In this document: positions 28,505 through 37,596 of the stretch, one piece after another | Position numbering within the stretch: the stretch's first letter is position 1 | Layout of the letters: every line of letters begins with the position of its first letter | Assembly (NCBI GenBank): GCA_018402685.1 | Contig: JAGYIJ010000002.1 | Location: 558,001 to 622,000 of the forward strand | Origin: Aquiluna sp. | GTDB taxonomy: Bacteria; Actinomycetota; Actinomycetes; Actinomycetales; Microbacteriaceae | DNA length: 64,000 nucleotides | Reading direction: 5' to 3' | Translations under genes and position numbers: made by a program | The notes under the pieces: generated by a model | What the model was told of the DNA's origin: nothing | Database searches by the model: none | Seen by the model: the letters and a program-made list of their open reading frames with translations, nothing else

Positions 28505-30031
28505 ATGATTGAAACGGTCACGGGAGACCTTTCCCCTTTATTGGGCAAAGACGGCAAGCCAGCAAAAGTTCTAGTGACCGGTGCCACCGGCTACATCGGT
28601 GGCAGGCTGATCAGAGAACTGCTCACTCACGACTATCGAGTAAGAGTGCTGGTGCGAGATGCCACCAAGCTCTCCGACTACCCCTGGCGAGACCAGGTGG
28701 AGGTCATCGAGGGTGATGCGATGGACAAAGAGGCTCTAGAAAGAGCCCTTTCGGGCATAGACCTCGCCTATTACCTCCTTCATGCCCTAATGGTCTCCGA
28801 GGACTTCGAGCAACGTGAGCGCGAACTGGCTCAGTACTTTGGCGAGGTTGCCAAACGCGAACAGGTCCAGCGCATTATCTATTTAGGTGGCATCACCTCG
28901 GGAACCGGCAAGCTCTCACAACACATGTCCGCCAGGACCGAAACCGGCGAGATCTTGAGGGCCTCCGGTGTTCCAACCATTGAGCTTCGGGCCGGTGTCG
29001 TGATCGGCTCTGGTTCAGCAAGCTTTGAGATGCTGCGTCACCTCACCGAGCGACTACCAATCATGGTGACGCCCAAGTGGCTCAAGAACCGAATTCAACC
29101 CATTGCGATTCGTGACGTCCTCAGATACCTGGTGGGTGCTGCGACCATAGAGAAATCCATCAACCGAGATTTTGATATTGCAGGTCCCGATGTCTTCACC
29201 TACATGGAGATGATGCACCAATACGCCGAGGCCGCTGGCCTCAGGCGCCGCATCATCATCCCGTTGCCAGTACTAACACCAAAGCTGGCCTCGGGCTGGA
29301 TCGGGCTTGTAACGCCGGTACCTGTCACCCTTGCTAAGCGACTGGTGGCATCTTTGAAGCACGAGGTGGTGGCTAGAAACGATGACATCAGGCAGTTCAT
29401 TCCAGATGGTCCCGGTGGCCTAACAAGCTTCAAGGACGCCGTCGAGTTAGCGCTGTCCCGGATTAAGCAAATGGATGTTGAGACCCGCTGGTCAAACGCA
29501 CTTACTCCAAACACTCACTCCGAACCGCTTCCCACCGACCCAGACTGGGCCGGAGGGTCGCTCTATGTCGACAGGCGTGAATACACCTCAGATGACTCTG
29601 TCGAAGATGTCTGGGCCAGGGTCGAGGCCATTGGCGGTCAAAACGGCTACTCGACCGCAACCTGGGCCTGGGAGCTGCGTGGATTGATGGACAGGCTTAT
29701 TGGTGGTGTGGGCCTGCGGCGCGGTCGCAGAGACCCCAACCGCCTCATGGAGGGCGAAGCTCTGGACTTCTGGCGGGTGGAGAAAATCGCTAGGCCTAAG
29801 CTCTTGCGACTTCGCGCAGAGATGAAGATGCCAGGTCTTGCCTGGCTGGAATTCCAAGTTAGCGAGGACGAGAGTGGCAAGACCCACTTGCTGCAGCGAG
29901 CCTTGTATCACCCGCGAGGTTTGTTTGGTCACACCTACTGGTGGCTGGTAGCCGCAATGCACGGCATCGTGTTTCCCTCGATGGCAACCAAAATGGCTGG
30001 CCCGAGCGCCGAAAAGGTCCGCGCCAGCTAG
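28505..30031 (+). CDS. NAD(P)-binding SDR protein with C-terminal DUF2867 domain
   Basis: A 508-residue protein. Residues about 18-260 are an atypical short-chain dehydrogenase fold of the NmrA/YbjT type with dinucleotide motif VTGATGYIGGRLIRELL and LAYYLLHALMVSEDFEQRE. Residues about 340-500 match DUF2867, a SRPBCC-like domain (VDRREYTSDDSVEDVWARVE, LWRVEKI-like segment, and HPRGLFGHTYWWLVAAMH). Members are described as nucleotide-binding proteins with unclear substrate. It follows pstB at 34 bases and may be read from the same transcript or its own promoter. Confidence 0.85.
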   Translation: MIETVTGDLSPLLGKDGKPAKVLVTGATGYIGGRLIRELLTHDYRVRVLVRDATKLSDYPWRDQVEVIEGDAMDKEALERALSGIDLAYYLLHALMVSEDFEQRERELAQYFGEVAKREQVQRIIYLGGITSGTGKLSQHMSARTETGEILRASGVPTIELRAGVVIGSGSASFEMLRHLTERLPIMVTPKWLKNRIQPIAIRDVLRYLVGAATIEKSINRDFDIAGPDVFTYMEMMHQYAEAAGLRRRIIIPLPVLTPKLASGWIGLVTPVPVTLAKRLVASLKHEVVARNDDIRQFIPDGPGGLTSFKDAVELALSRIKQMDVETRWSNALTPNTHSEPLPTDPDWAGGSLYVDRREYTSDDSVEDVWARVEAIGGQNGYSTATWAWELRGLMDRLIGGVGLRRGRRDPNRLMEGEALDFWRVEKIARPKLLRLRAEMKMPGLAWLEFQVSEDESGKTHLLQRALYHPRGLFGHTYWWLVAAMHGIVFPSMATKMAGPSAEKVRAS

Positions 30032-30040
30032 CATTCTCTG

Positions 30041-30928
30041 GTGTCCAAAACCCGCTTGGCAGTAATTGCCCTTTTGTTTGTTGGCTTTGTTTGGGGCGCA
30101 GCGTTTGTCTTGATGAAAGACGCGATTGTGCTGCAGCCCTATATGGACTTTTTGGCAACCAGGTTCACCATCGCAGCTCTAGCAATGATCTTGCTAAGGC
30201 CAGTGGTTTCACTAAGGTTCGAAGCTGGTGATTTGAAATACGGCGGGCTAATCGGAGTGGTGCTGGCCTTTGGCTACATCACCCAAACCATCGGGTTAGA
30301 GCTCACAACAGCTGCGACCAGCGGCTTTCTCACCGGGCTCTATGTTGTTTTCACTCCCCTGATTGCCTGGCTTTTTGTTCGTAGGAAGATTTCCGGCAAG
30401 GTCGCAATCGGGGTGTTGTTCTCGATTGTTGGCATGGCCATTTTCTCGGGGGCTGCGACCAGCACCGAGTTCCAGGTTGGCCAGATCTGGTTGGTGGTCT
30501 GCGCGGTTTTGTATGCGGTCCACATCTTGCTACTGGGTCACTATGGACAAACCCGCAACTCCTACCGGTTTGCAATGCTGCAGATTGCCGCTGTAGCAAT
30601 TGTGACCTGGGGCTTTGCCCTGGTTGATGGTTATCAACCGCCACCAAACCTGGAGGTTTGGTTCGCGGTTTTGTTCACGGCACTGCTGTCTACCGTTTTG
30701 GCTTTTTGGATTCAGACCTGGGCGCAAACTTTGTTGGATCCTGCCAGAGTTGCGCTACTGATCACCAGCGAGGTCATCTTCACCGCGCTGTTGGCTATTG
30801 GCCTTGGCCAAGAGCCGCTAACACTGGCCATAGTTGTTGGTGGTGGGATGATGCTCACTGCAATGTTGATTGTTGAGTGGCCCAAAAAGGGCGAGCAGCC
30901 GCTAGTTCAGACCCAGCTCCACGAGTAG
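30041..30928 (+). CDS. DMT-superfamily EamA-type transporter
   Basis: A 295-residue inner-membrane protein with ten predicted helices arranged as two EamA repeats (first repeat with FVWGAAFVLMKDAIV, second with AVLYAVHILLLGHYGQT). Such proteins mostly export amino acids or other metabolites. GTG start nine bases after the SDR stop suggests cotranscription. The 3' end overlaps the end of convergent glpD by 27 bases. The substrate cannot be predicted. Confidence 0.88.
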   Translation: MSKTRLAVIALLFVGFVWGAAFVLMKDAIVLQPYMDFLATRFTIAALAMILLRPVVSLRFEAGDLKYGGLIGVVLAFGYITQTIGLELTTAATSGFLTGLYVVFTPLIAWLFVRRKISGKVAIGVLFSIVGMAIFSGAATSTEFQVGQIWLVVCAVLYAVHILLLGHYGQTRNSYRFAMLQIAAVAIVTWGFALVDGYQPPPNLEVWFAVLFTALLSTVLAFWIQTWAQTLLDPARVALLITSEVIFTALLAIGLGQEPLTLAIVVGGGMMLTAMLIVEWPKKGEQPLVQTQLHE

Positions 30929-32431
30929 CTGGTCTAGCTTTTTGTTCTCTGAAATCTCTTTGTCTGAGCGCGCCATCTTCACCGGCAGTCTTCTTCTCAA
31001 TAGGTCCTCTCGCGAGGTGACTAGCTCGTGACGAACGATGTGGCGAATCTCGTTCTCGGTAATACCTAGACCGGGAATGATCTCTTCTAGGTCATCGCTG
31101 AGGAAATCAAAGCCGACCTCGCCATGGCGCCGCCAAATGCCCTCTGCGATTCGCTCTGCCTGGTCCTGAGGTGCAAGCGAGGCTACGACTCCGTAAAACT
31201 CAGCCTTGCGAACCTGGCTGCCCTCACCAAACCAAAGACCTGGGTCCTTGGGGTTGTGGCCCAGCTTTTTGACTTCTGCGATGATCTCTTCACCGACATT
31301 CAGGCAGTCGGTCAGTTTGCCGCCGAGAATCGTGACAGTTTTCTTCTCAGGGTTGGTTTCAATGACGTGCTTGCGAGATAGCTGGTGCCAGTCGGCTGCC
31401 TTGCCATCATCGCTGCCCTCAACCACCAAGGGGCGAACTCCCGAACGCTCAGAGACCACCTGATCCAAAGTGATTGGGACTTCTAGTTCCAACTGAGCGT
31501 TGATCTGCCTGAGAACAAACTCTCGGTCTTCGTCGTTGACCTCGGTCTTTGGGTCATCGACTCGGGTGTCGGTGGTGCCGATCATGGAGCGATCCCCCAT
31601 TGGGAGAACGTAGAACAACCTGCCCTCTTCGTCCCAAAAAGCTAGGACCTGGTAGCTGTCGGTGAGCTTACGGTTCAAAATCAGGTGAATGCCCTTTGAG
31701 AAGACCAAACCCGCCTTGGTCTCAGAGCCGATTAGCTCACTGACATCCTTGGCGAAGGGGCCTGCGGCATTGACGATCACCTTCGCCTTAACCTCTTGCT
31801 TGCCGTCTTTGCCATCAAGTGAGAGGGTCCAGCCAGCTTCTGAGTGCTGAGCGTCAACCAGCTCGGTGTAGTTTCTGACATCAGCACCGTTATGCATCGC
31901 AAGGCGAATGAAGTCAAAGACAAAGCGAGAGTCGTTATCGGGAAGCTCTGCGTCGTAATACTTGACCGCCTTGCGGCCACTAATCAGGTTTGGCTCTAGA
32001 GCCTTGGCCTGGCTAGCAGAATAGCTAGCCGGAGGCTTGGTCCCCAAAAGCCCGATGAACCAGTAAAAGAGTGTGCCGAAGGTGCCAAGCAGCCTGCCAA
32101 AAGGAGCCGTTGGTCCAATCGATGCCAAAAAGCCGATTTCTCTGATCTGGTTTGGGTAGTGCTTCATGAGCTTGTTGCGAGCCAAGCAGAGCTTGAAAAC
32201 CAACCAAAACTCGTAGGACTGCAGGTATTTGATGCCACCCCAGACCAGATTCGAAGACTCCTGTGAGGTGAAGGATGCAAAATCACCCTTGTCAACCAAC
32301 AAAACCTTTTGACCGGCTGCGCTGAGCGCAGCAGCAGCCACGGCACCGTTGATTCCAGCACCGATAATGGCAACATCGAACGTGTCGGTTTGAACGATTT
32401 TGTCCGATTTGGTTTGATTTTGTTCAATCAC
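30902..32431 (-). CDS. glpD: Aerobic glycerol-3-phosphate dehydrogenase
   Basis: FAD-dependent, membrane-associated oxidation of glycerol-3-phosphate to dihydroxyacetone phosphate feeding electrons to quinone. The 509 residues begin with the FAD Rossmann motif AIIGAGINGAVAAAALSAAG, followed by SNLVWGGIKYLQ (conserved substrate loop), VNAAGPFAKDVSEL and the GTTDTRVDDP segment. The C-terminal DAO_C-like helical region is present. It is divergent from glpK with 66 bases between, a natural glycerol-use pair. Confidence 0.94.
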   Translation of the reverse strand: MIEQNQTKSDKIVQTDTFDVAIIGAGINGAVAAAALSAAGQKVLLVDKGDFASFTSQESSNLVWGGIKYLQSYEFWLVFKLCLARNKLMKHYPNQIREIGFLASIGPTAPFGRLLGTFGTLFYWFIGLLGTKPPASYSASQAKALEPNLISGRKAVKYYDAELPDNDSRFVFDFIRLAMHNGADVRNYTELVDAQHSEAGWTLSLDGKDGKQEVKAKVIVNAAGPFAKDVSELIGSETKAGLVFSKGIHLILNRKLTDSYQVLAFWDEEGRLFYVLPMGDRSMIGTTDTRVDDPKTEVNDEDREFVLRQINAQLELEVPITLDQVVSERSGVRPLVVEGSDDGKAADWHQLSRKHVIETNPEKKTVTILGGKLTDCLNVGEEIIAEVKKLGHNPKDPGLWFGEGSQVRKAEFYGVVASLAPQDQAERIAEGIWRRHGEVGFDFLSDDLEEIIPGLGITENEIRHIVRHELVTSREDLLRRRLPVKMARSDKEISENKKLDQLLVELGLN

Positions 32432-32497
32432 ACTGCAAGCATAAGAGCAGAAAGCCTGTAATTTGGGCGCTAGCGGGCAGTTTCGAGGAGGAAATTG

Positions 32498-33967
32498 ATG
32501 TCAATCTTGGCAATTGATGCTGGAACCACCGGGGTCACCGCACTTATCGTCTCCGAAAAGGGCGAGATCCTCGCTCGCGGCTACCAAGAGTTCCAGCAGC
32601 ACTTCCCCAAACCCGGCTGGGTAGAGCATGAGCCAGAGCAGATTTGGCAAGCAGCCCTTGCTGCTTGCAAAGCTGCTCTTGATTCAACCGATGACAAACC
32701 CACCACCATCGGCATCACCAACCAACGTGAAACTGCGGTGATATGGGATCGCAAGACTCTCTCCTCTCCAACCAAGGCCATTGTCTGGCAGGACCGCAGA
32801 ACCGCTGACCTAACTGAGGAGCTGCAGGCGAAAAACTCTGGTGGTTGGATCAGGCGTCGAACCGGTTTGAATCTTGACCCCTACTTCACCTCGAGCAAGT
32901 TTTTGTGGTGGAAAAGAAACCTGCCGCAGATCTTCCGAGACGTTGAATCAGGCAGGTATGCCCTTGGGACAGTTGATAGCTACCTGGTGGCAAGGCTCTC
33001 TGGAGGAAACCACCACATCACCGATGCATCGAATGCCTCTAGAACCCAGCTGATGGACATTGCCACGATGCAGTGGGACAAAAAGCTTTGCGACGCCTTC
33101 GAGATCCCCATCTCAGCCCTGCCAACCATCACCCCCTGCTGGGGCGATCTTGCCAGAACCAACCCCGAACACTTCTTGGGATCTGGATTTGCCAATCACC
33201 GGCATGGCCGGTGATCAGCAGGCAGCACTGTTTGGCCAACTCGCGTTTGAGGTTGGGCAATCCAAGGCCACCTATGGCACCGGCGCCTTTATCTTGACCA
33301 ATACCGGTAGCGAAATAGTTCTCAGTGAGAAGGGGCTTTTGGCCACCGTTGGTTGGCTTTCGGCCGATGGCCAAAAGACCTATGCCTCGGAAGGTTCGGT
33401 GTTTGTTGCAGGGGCTGCGGTGCAGTGGCTCAGAGATGGCCTTGGCATCATCAGCACCTCCGGTGCTGTTGAGGCATTGGCTTTGGAGGTGGACTCCTCG
33501 GATGGGGTCGTCTTTTTACCCGCACTCACCGGGCTCGGGGCTCCGTTTTGGGAGCCTGATATTCGCGGCAGCCTGTTTGGCATTACCCGCGGCACCACAA
33601 AGGCTCACATTGCAAGAGCGACTCTCGAGGCAATTGTTTATCAGGTTCATGCCGTCTTGGAGGCAATGCAGATGGACATGGGCAAGCGGCTGCAGGAGCT
33701 TCGGGTTGATGGCGGGGCTGCAGCCAACGACCTGATGATGCAGATGCAGGCAGACCTATTAGGTGCGAGTGTGGTGAGAGCCAAGAACCTAGAGTCAACC
33801 GGTTTTGGGGCTGCGATGATGGCGGGCCTGGGAGCTGGCATCTTTGAATCCCAAAAGAGCTGATGCAGCTCAATCCCCCAGCCCAAAAGTTTGAGCCAAA
33901 GTCAGACCTAAAGACTGGCTACCAGGCCTGGCTAAAGGCAGTGAGTGCCACCAAGAGCTACACCTAA
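32498..33967 (+). CDS. glpK: Glycerol kinase (two frameshifts)
   Basis: Phosphorylates glycerol. The ATG at 32498 is preceded by CGAGGAGGAAA; the TTG one codon earlier is less likely. The N-terminal FGGY domain ([38 protein letters not shown]) reads to about 33178, where one surplus base near 33178-33184 shifts into the frame holding [29 protein letters not shown] and [13 protein letters not shown] second break near 33853-33856, best explained by one A lost from a run, separates the last 37 residues, which end [15 protein letters not shown] at 33967. Corrected length is about 490 residues, normal for GlpK. Either assembly errors or a decaying gene. Confidence 0.9.
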
Positions 33968-33983
33968 AACTAAGCTTTAGGGC

Positions 33984-34778
33984 ATGTATGACGCAGAGTC
34001 CAAGCTGGCCGCTCAGGCGCTAAGCGCTGGCTACTCTGCCGAGCAGATTATTAAAAACCTCGACCTCAGCATCCCCACAGGTTCAGTGACCGCAATCATC
34101 GGTCCAAATGGTGCTGGTAAGTCGTCACTACTGAAGGCCCTAGCTCGCAAAATCAAGGCTGCAAGCGGTTCGGTTTTGCTAGATGGTGTATCCATAACGT
34201 CTCTAACCAAAACCGAACTGGATCAAAGCATTGGCTTTCTAGGAACCATCCCGGCTGCCAGAAACTCGGAGACGGTGTTTGAACTGGTATCGCGCAGCGC
34301 GATGGCAGCAAGTGGCATCTCTCGAGTCTCTCCGAGGCTCAAAGAGGAAATCGAGCTGTTGCTCGCGAGGACATCTCTCACCAAGGTCAAGGACAAAAAG
34401 GTGGGCGAACTCTCAAGTGGTTATCGGCAAGCTGCGGTGATTGCTGCCGCTTTGGTGAAAAACCCGCAGGTGCTGCTCCTTGATGAACCCACCAACTCAC
34501 TTGACTACTCACACCAGCTGCAGGTGATGAACCTATTGTCCTCCTTGAAGCGCGAGCGTGGGATGAGCGTGGTGGCAGTGATTCACGACCTAAACCTCGC
34601 GGCTCGCTTTGCTGATCAAATTGTGGTCCTCAAAGACGGCCAAATAATTGCCCAGGGCAAGCCCAAAGACGTTATTACCCCAAACAACCTGGCTACTGCC
34701 TTCAACATCTTGGCCAGGGTGATTGAGGACCCGGTTGGCAGGACTCCCATGGTTGTTCCGATCCGCCAACTGGGGTAG
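33984..34778 (+). CDS. FecE/BtuD-type ABC ATPase without adjacent permease
   Basis: A 264-residue ATPase like those of iron-siderophore, heme or cobalamin importers: Walker A GPNGAGKSS, signature region LSSGYRQAAVIAAAL (degenerate; LSGGQ is usual), Walker B VLLLDEPTNSLD, switch VVAVIHDLNLAARFAD, then the typical C-terminal GKPKDVITPNNL. It begins 16 bases after glpK and has no permease or binding protein nearby. It may work with a transporter encoded elsewhere. Class assignment is good; substrate unknown. Confidence 0.82.
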   Translation: MYDAESKLAAQALSAGYSAEQIIKNLDLSIPTGSVTAIIGPNGAGKSSLLKALARKIKAASGSVLLDGVSITSLTKTELDQSIGFLGTIPAARNSETVFELVSRSAMAASGISRVSPRLKEEIELLLARTSLTKVKDKKVGELSSGYRQAAVIAAALVKNPQVLLLDEPTNSLDYSHQLQVMNLLSSLKRERGMSVVAVIHDLNLAARFADQIVVLKDGQIIAQGKPKDVITPNNLATAFNILARVIEDPVGRTPMVVPIRQLG

Positions 34779-34807
34779 TTGGTAAATCGTTAACTTAGTT
34801 GCATAAT
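34779..34807 (+). promoter_or_regulatory. Sigma-70-type promoter for the saccharopine-dehydrogenase-like gene
   Basis: TTGGTA (34779-34784), 17-base spacer, CATAAT (34802-34807). Both hexamers are close to consensus and the predicted start near 34814 would give a leader of about 124 bases. Confidence 0.6.
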
Positions 34808-34813
34808 AAGAAA

Positions 34814-34900
34814 CGTAGTTCGTTGATGAAGGCGCAGTTACTAGCAGTGACGCCAAAGAGGCTTGCGCATATCAACGGATGAGGGCAAGGACTGGGCCCG
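34814..34900 (+). promoter_or_regulatory. Candidate structured 5' leader RNA
   Basis: Helices that can be drawn together: P1 CGTTGAT/ATCAACG (34821-34827 with 34871-34877, extendable by wobble pairs); P2 GCGCA/TGCGC (34832-34836 with 34864-34868); and, in a three-way junction inside P2, hairpin GTTAC/GTGAC (34837-34841 with 34847-34851) and hairpin GCC/GGC (34852-34854 with 34860-34862). A further stem GGGC/GCCC (34883-34886 with 34896-34899) follows, then a run of seven A. I do not recognise a known riboswitch class. The function is inference. Confidence 0.4.
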
Positions 34901-34937
34901 CTAAAAAAATCGGTCGATTGTCTGGTTGTGAAATTCA

Positions 34938-36231
34938 ATGCGTATCTTGCTCATCGGAGCAGGCGGTGTTGGCGATGCAATTGTCAAAATCGCTGCTGAT
35001 CGTAATTTCTTCGAAAAACTCGTAGTCGCTGACTACGACATCTCCCGTGCCGAGAAGTCTGTGGCATGGATTAACGAGTGGTCCAAGCCCGAGATTGCAC
35101 AGAAGGTTGAGGCGGCACAAATTGATGCCTCCGATCCTTCAAAGGTTGCAGCTTTGGCTGAGGAGCACAACATCACCCACATCTTGAATGCGGTTGAACC
35201 AAGGTTCGTGCAGTCCATAGTCGAGGGCGCCTTAGAAGCAGGCGCCAACTACATGGACATGGCAATGAGCCTTAGCCACCCGCACCCAGAAGACCCCTTC
35301 AATCTCCCGGGCGAAAAGCTAGGTGATTGGCAGTACTCAAAGGCAAAGGACTTCGCCGACAAGGGCCTATTGGCCCTGGTTGGCACCGGTGCCGAGCCTG
35401 GTATTTCCAACATCTTTGCTCGCTATGCGGCAGATCACCTGTTCTCAGAGCTCGATGAGGTAACCATCATTGACGGTGGAAACCTGGTTGTTGTGAACGA
35501 CGAGGGCGAAGAGATCTTTGCTCCATCGTTTTCGATCTGGACGGTTATTGAAGAGTGCTTAAACCCACCTCTGATCTGGGAAAAGGAGCGCGGTTGGTTT
35601 ACCACCAAGCCGTTCTCCGAGCCAGAGCTGTTTGAATTCCCAGAGGGCATTGGTCCAATCAAGTGTGTGAACGTGGAGCACGAAGAGGTGGCCATGCTGC
35701 CTCGCACGATGGACGCTCAGCGCGTTAACTTCAAATACGGACTGGGTTCTGAGTTCATCAGCGTTCTGAAGACCCTGCACGCACTCGGCCTTGACCGAGT
35801 GAACCCGGTATGGGTTCGCTCCAAGTCTGGTCGCGCTCAGGTCTCGCCAAGAGACGTGGTTGCAGCAGTGCTGCCCGGATCCAGGTTCACTGGTTGAATC
35901 CATGACTGGCAAGACCTGTGCGGGAACCTTGGTGACCGGTAAGGACAAAGAGGGTAAGCCTCGCGCTACATACCTCTATCACGTCGCTGACACCCAATGG
36001 ACCGCTGAGGAGTATGACGCTCAGGCCGTGGTTTGGCAGACCGCACTCGTTCCTGTGATTGCCCTCGAACTACTTTCAACTGGCGCTTGGGGTGGCACGG
36101 GCGTCATGGGTCCCGAGGAGTTCGATGCCAAGGCCTTTTTGGACCTGATGTCCTCCGCCTACAAGCAGCCCTATGGCATCCAGGATCGCAATCCTGAGAA
36201 TCCAAGTGTGATTGATGAGGACTGGGAATAG
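34938..36231 (+). CDS. Saccharopine dehydrogenase family protein (frameshifted)
   Basis: NAD(P)-dependent enzyme family that forms or cleaves C-N bonds (saccharopine reductase, carboxynorspermidine synthase and similar). The N-terminal Rossmann motif LLIGAGGVGDAIVKIAADR is followed by ITHILNAVEPRFVQSIVEGA, then the central domain with LVGTGAEPGISNIFARYAAD. One surplus base at about 35873-35878 moves the last 115 residues into another frame (LPDPGSLVESMTGKTCAGTL ... FDAKAFLDLMSSAYKQPYG). Corrected length is about 430 residues. It sits behind its own promoter and a possible structured leader. Which reaction it performs cannot be decided. Confidence 0.87.
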
Positions 36232-36257
36232 ATCACCGCTAATGTGGTTTTATTGAA

Positions 36258-36322
36258 CTGAGTCTAAAAATGAGTTTGAGAAACATTCTCAGCTTGTTTG
36301 GAGTTTAGATTCTTAGACTCAG
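36258..36322 (+). promoter_or_regulatory. Nested inverted repeats upstream of the LolA-like gene
   Basis: Outer perfect 10-base arms CTGAGTCTAA (36258-36267) and TTAGACTCAG (36313-36322), with an inner perfect repeat TGAGA-aacat-TCTCA (36277-36291). They lie 30-94 bases before the ATG. They may be a regulator-binding region or a folded leader. Confidence 0.45.
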
Positions 36323-36351
36323 GACACTAAAACTTCTAAAGGAGATACGTC

Positions 36352-37596
36352 ATGAAGGTTTCAAAGCGTTGGATGCCAGCACTGGTAGTACCCGCGGTTA
36401 TCGCAGCGGGTGCAATTGCAGTGCCGCTTCAAGCCAACGCGGTGGACCTTCCTGACCTAACGCCCCAGCAGGTAATGCTGCTCATGGACGGTGAGATCAC
36501 CGGTTTTTCTGGAACCATCGTCAAGACTTCTGAGCTTGGCCTTCCCCCTCTCGAGATGAGCTCGATGATGGACGAAGAGATGATTGCCGAGATGGAAGAG
36601 AAGATGCCCGAGGGCTTCGAGGATTTCATCCCCTCTCTGATTGAGCAAAACGCCATCACCCAGGCCGTTGAGCTAATCGCCGGCACCCACCGAATCCGCG
36701 TTTACGCCTCCGAGGTTGGAATGCGGGTCCAGGTTTTGGACCCCATGAGCCAGCGTGACTTCATTGTCAACGAGAACGAGTTTTGGGCCTACGACGCCCG
36801 CAACGCCACTGCCTTGACTGGAACCTTCGACATGGAGGTCTCTGAGGAGGACAAGGCCGAGTTCGAGGCCAACGCACAAGCTCAGCTTGATGAGTACCTA
36901 GCAGAGATTCAGCTAGACATCTCAAACCCAGAGGCAGTCGCCGACTACCTAATGGCTCAGGTTGGTGAGACCACCGAAGTGTCTGTTGGCAAGGACCACA
37001 TGATTGCTGGCCGAACTGCCTACCAGCTAATCGCCCAGCCAAACGCTGAGAACTCACTGGTCGAGTCGGTCGTGATCTCGGTTGACTCCGAGACCGGCAT
37101 GGCGCTAGACGTCAAGGTCTACTCAGTCGAGCAGGAGACTCCTGCATTCCACGTTGGCTTTGAGTCAATCAGCTTTGACACTCCAGACGCTTCACTGTTT
37201 AGCTTCACTCCGCCTCCTGGCACCACCGTTGAGACCATGGAGGTCCCAGCCGAGCTAGAGGCCGAGCTAGAAGCCCTAAAGAGTGAATACGAGAACACGG
37301 AATTCACCAACGAGGACAATGCTGCAATGCGTGCCGAGCTTGAGGCTCGCTACGCCGACACCCCAAAGCCAGAAATGATTGGTGAGGGTTGGGATGCAGT
37401 TATCTACCTACCCGCAATGCCACAGGAAGTTCCAATGGAGATGATGGAGAACCAGCTGTTCGCCGACCTAATGACTCAGGTTGACGGTGGCAAGGTCTTC
37501 TCGACTCCCCTATTGAACGTCCTAGTTGCTGACTCCGGTGAGGTTTATGCCGGTGCGGTAACCATCGAGTACTTGCAGGAAGTAGCAGCGCGCTAA
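36352..37596 (+). CDS. Exported LolA/RseB-like protein (DUF2092-like)
   Basis: A 414-residue exported protein: signal peptide ending near QANAVD, then a LolA-like beta-sheet half-barrel region (about residues 45-285) with RIRVYASEVGMRVQVLDPMS, FIVNENEFWAYDARN and SFDTPDASLFSFTPPPGTTV. A 130-residue C-terminal region follows. There is no lipobox. In actinobacteria such proteins are found with ABC exporters and may handle lipids or sense envelope state. AAGGAGA lies seven bases before the ATG. The next gene, an ABC ATPase, starts directly after its stop. Confidence 0.75.
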   Translation: MKVSKRWMPALVVPAVIAAGAIAVPLQANAVDLPDLTPQQVMLLMDGEITGFSGTIVKTSELGLPPLEMSSMMDEEMIAEMEEKMPEGFEDFIPSLIEQNAITQAVELIAGTHRIRVYASEVGMRVQVLDPMSQRDFIVNENEFWAYDARNATALTGTFDMEVSEEDKAEFEANAQAQLDEYLAEIQLDISNPEAVADYLMAQVGETTEVSVGKDHMIAGRTAYQLIAQPNAENSLVESVVISVDSETGMALDVKVYSVEQETPAFHVGFESISFDTPDASLFSFTPPPGTTVETMEVPAELEAELEALKSEYENTEFTNEDNAAMRAELEARYADTPKPEMIGEGWDAVIYLPAMPQEVPMEMMENQLFADLMTQVDGGKVFSTPLLNVLVADSGEVYAGAVTIEYLQEVAAR

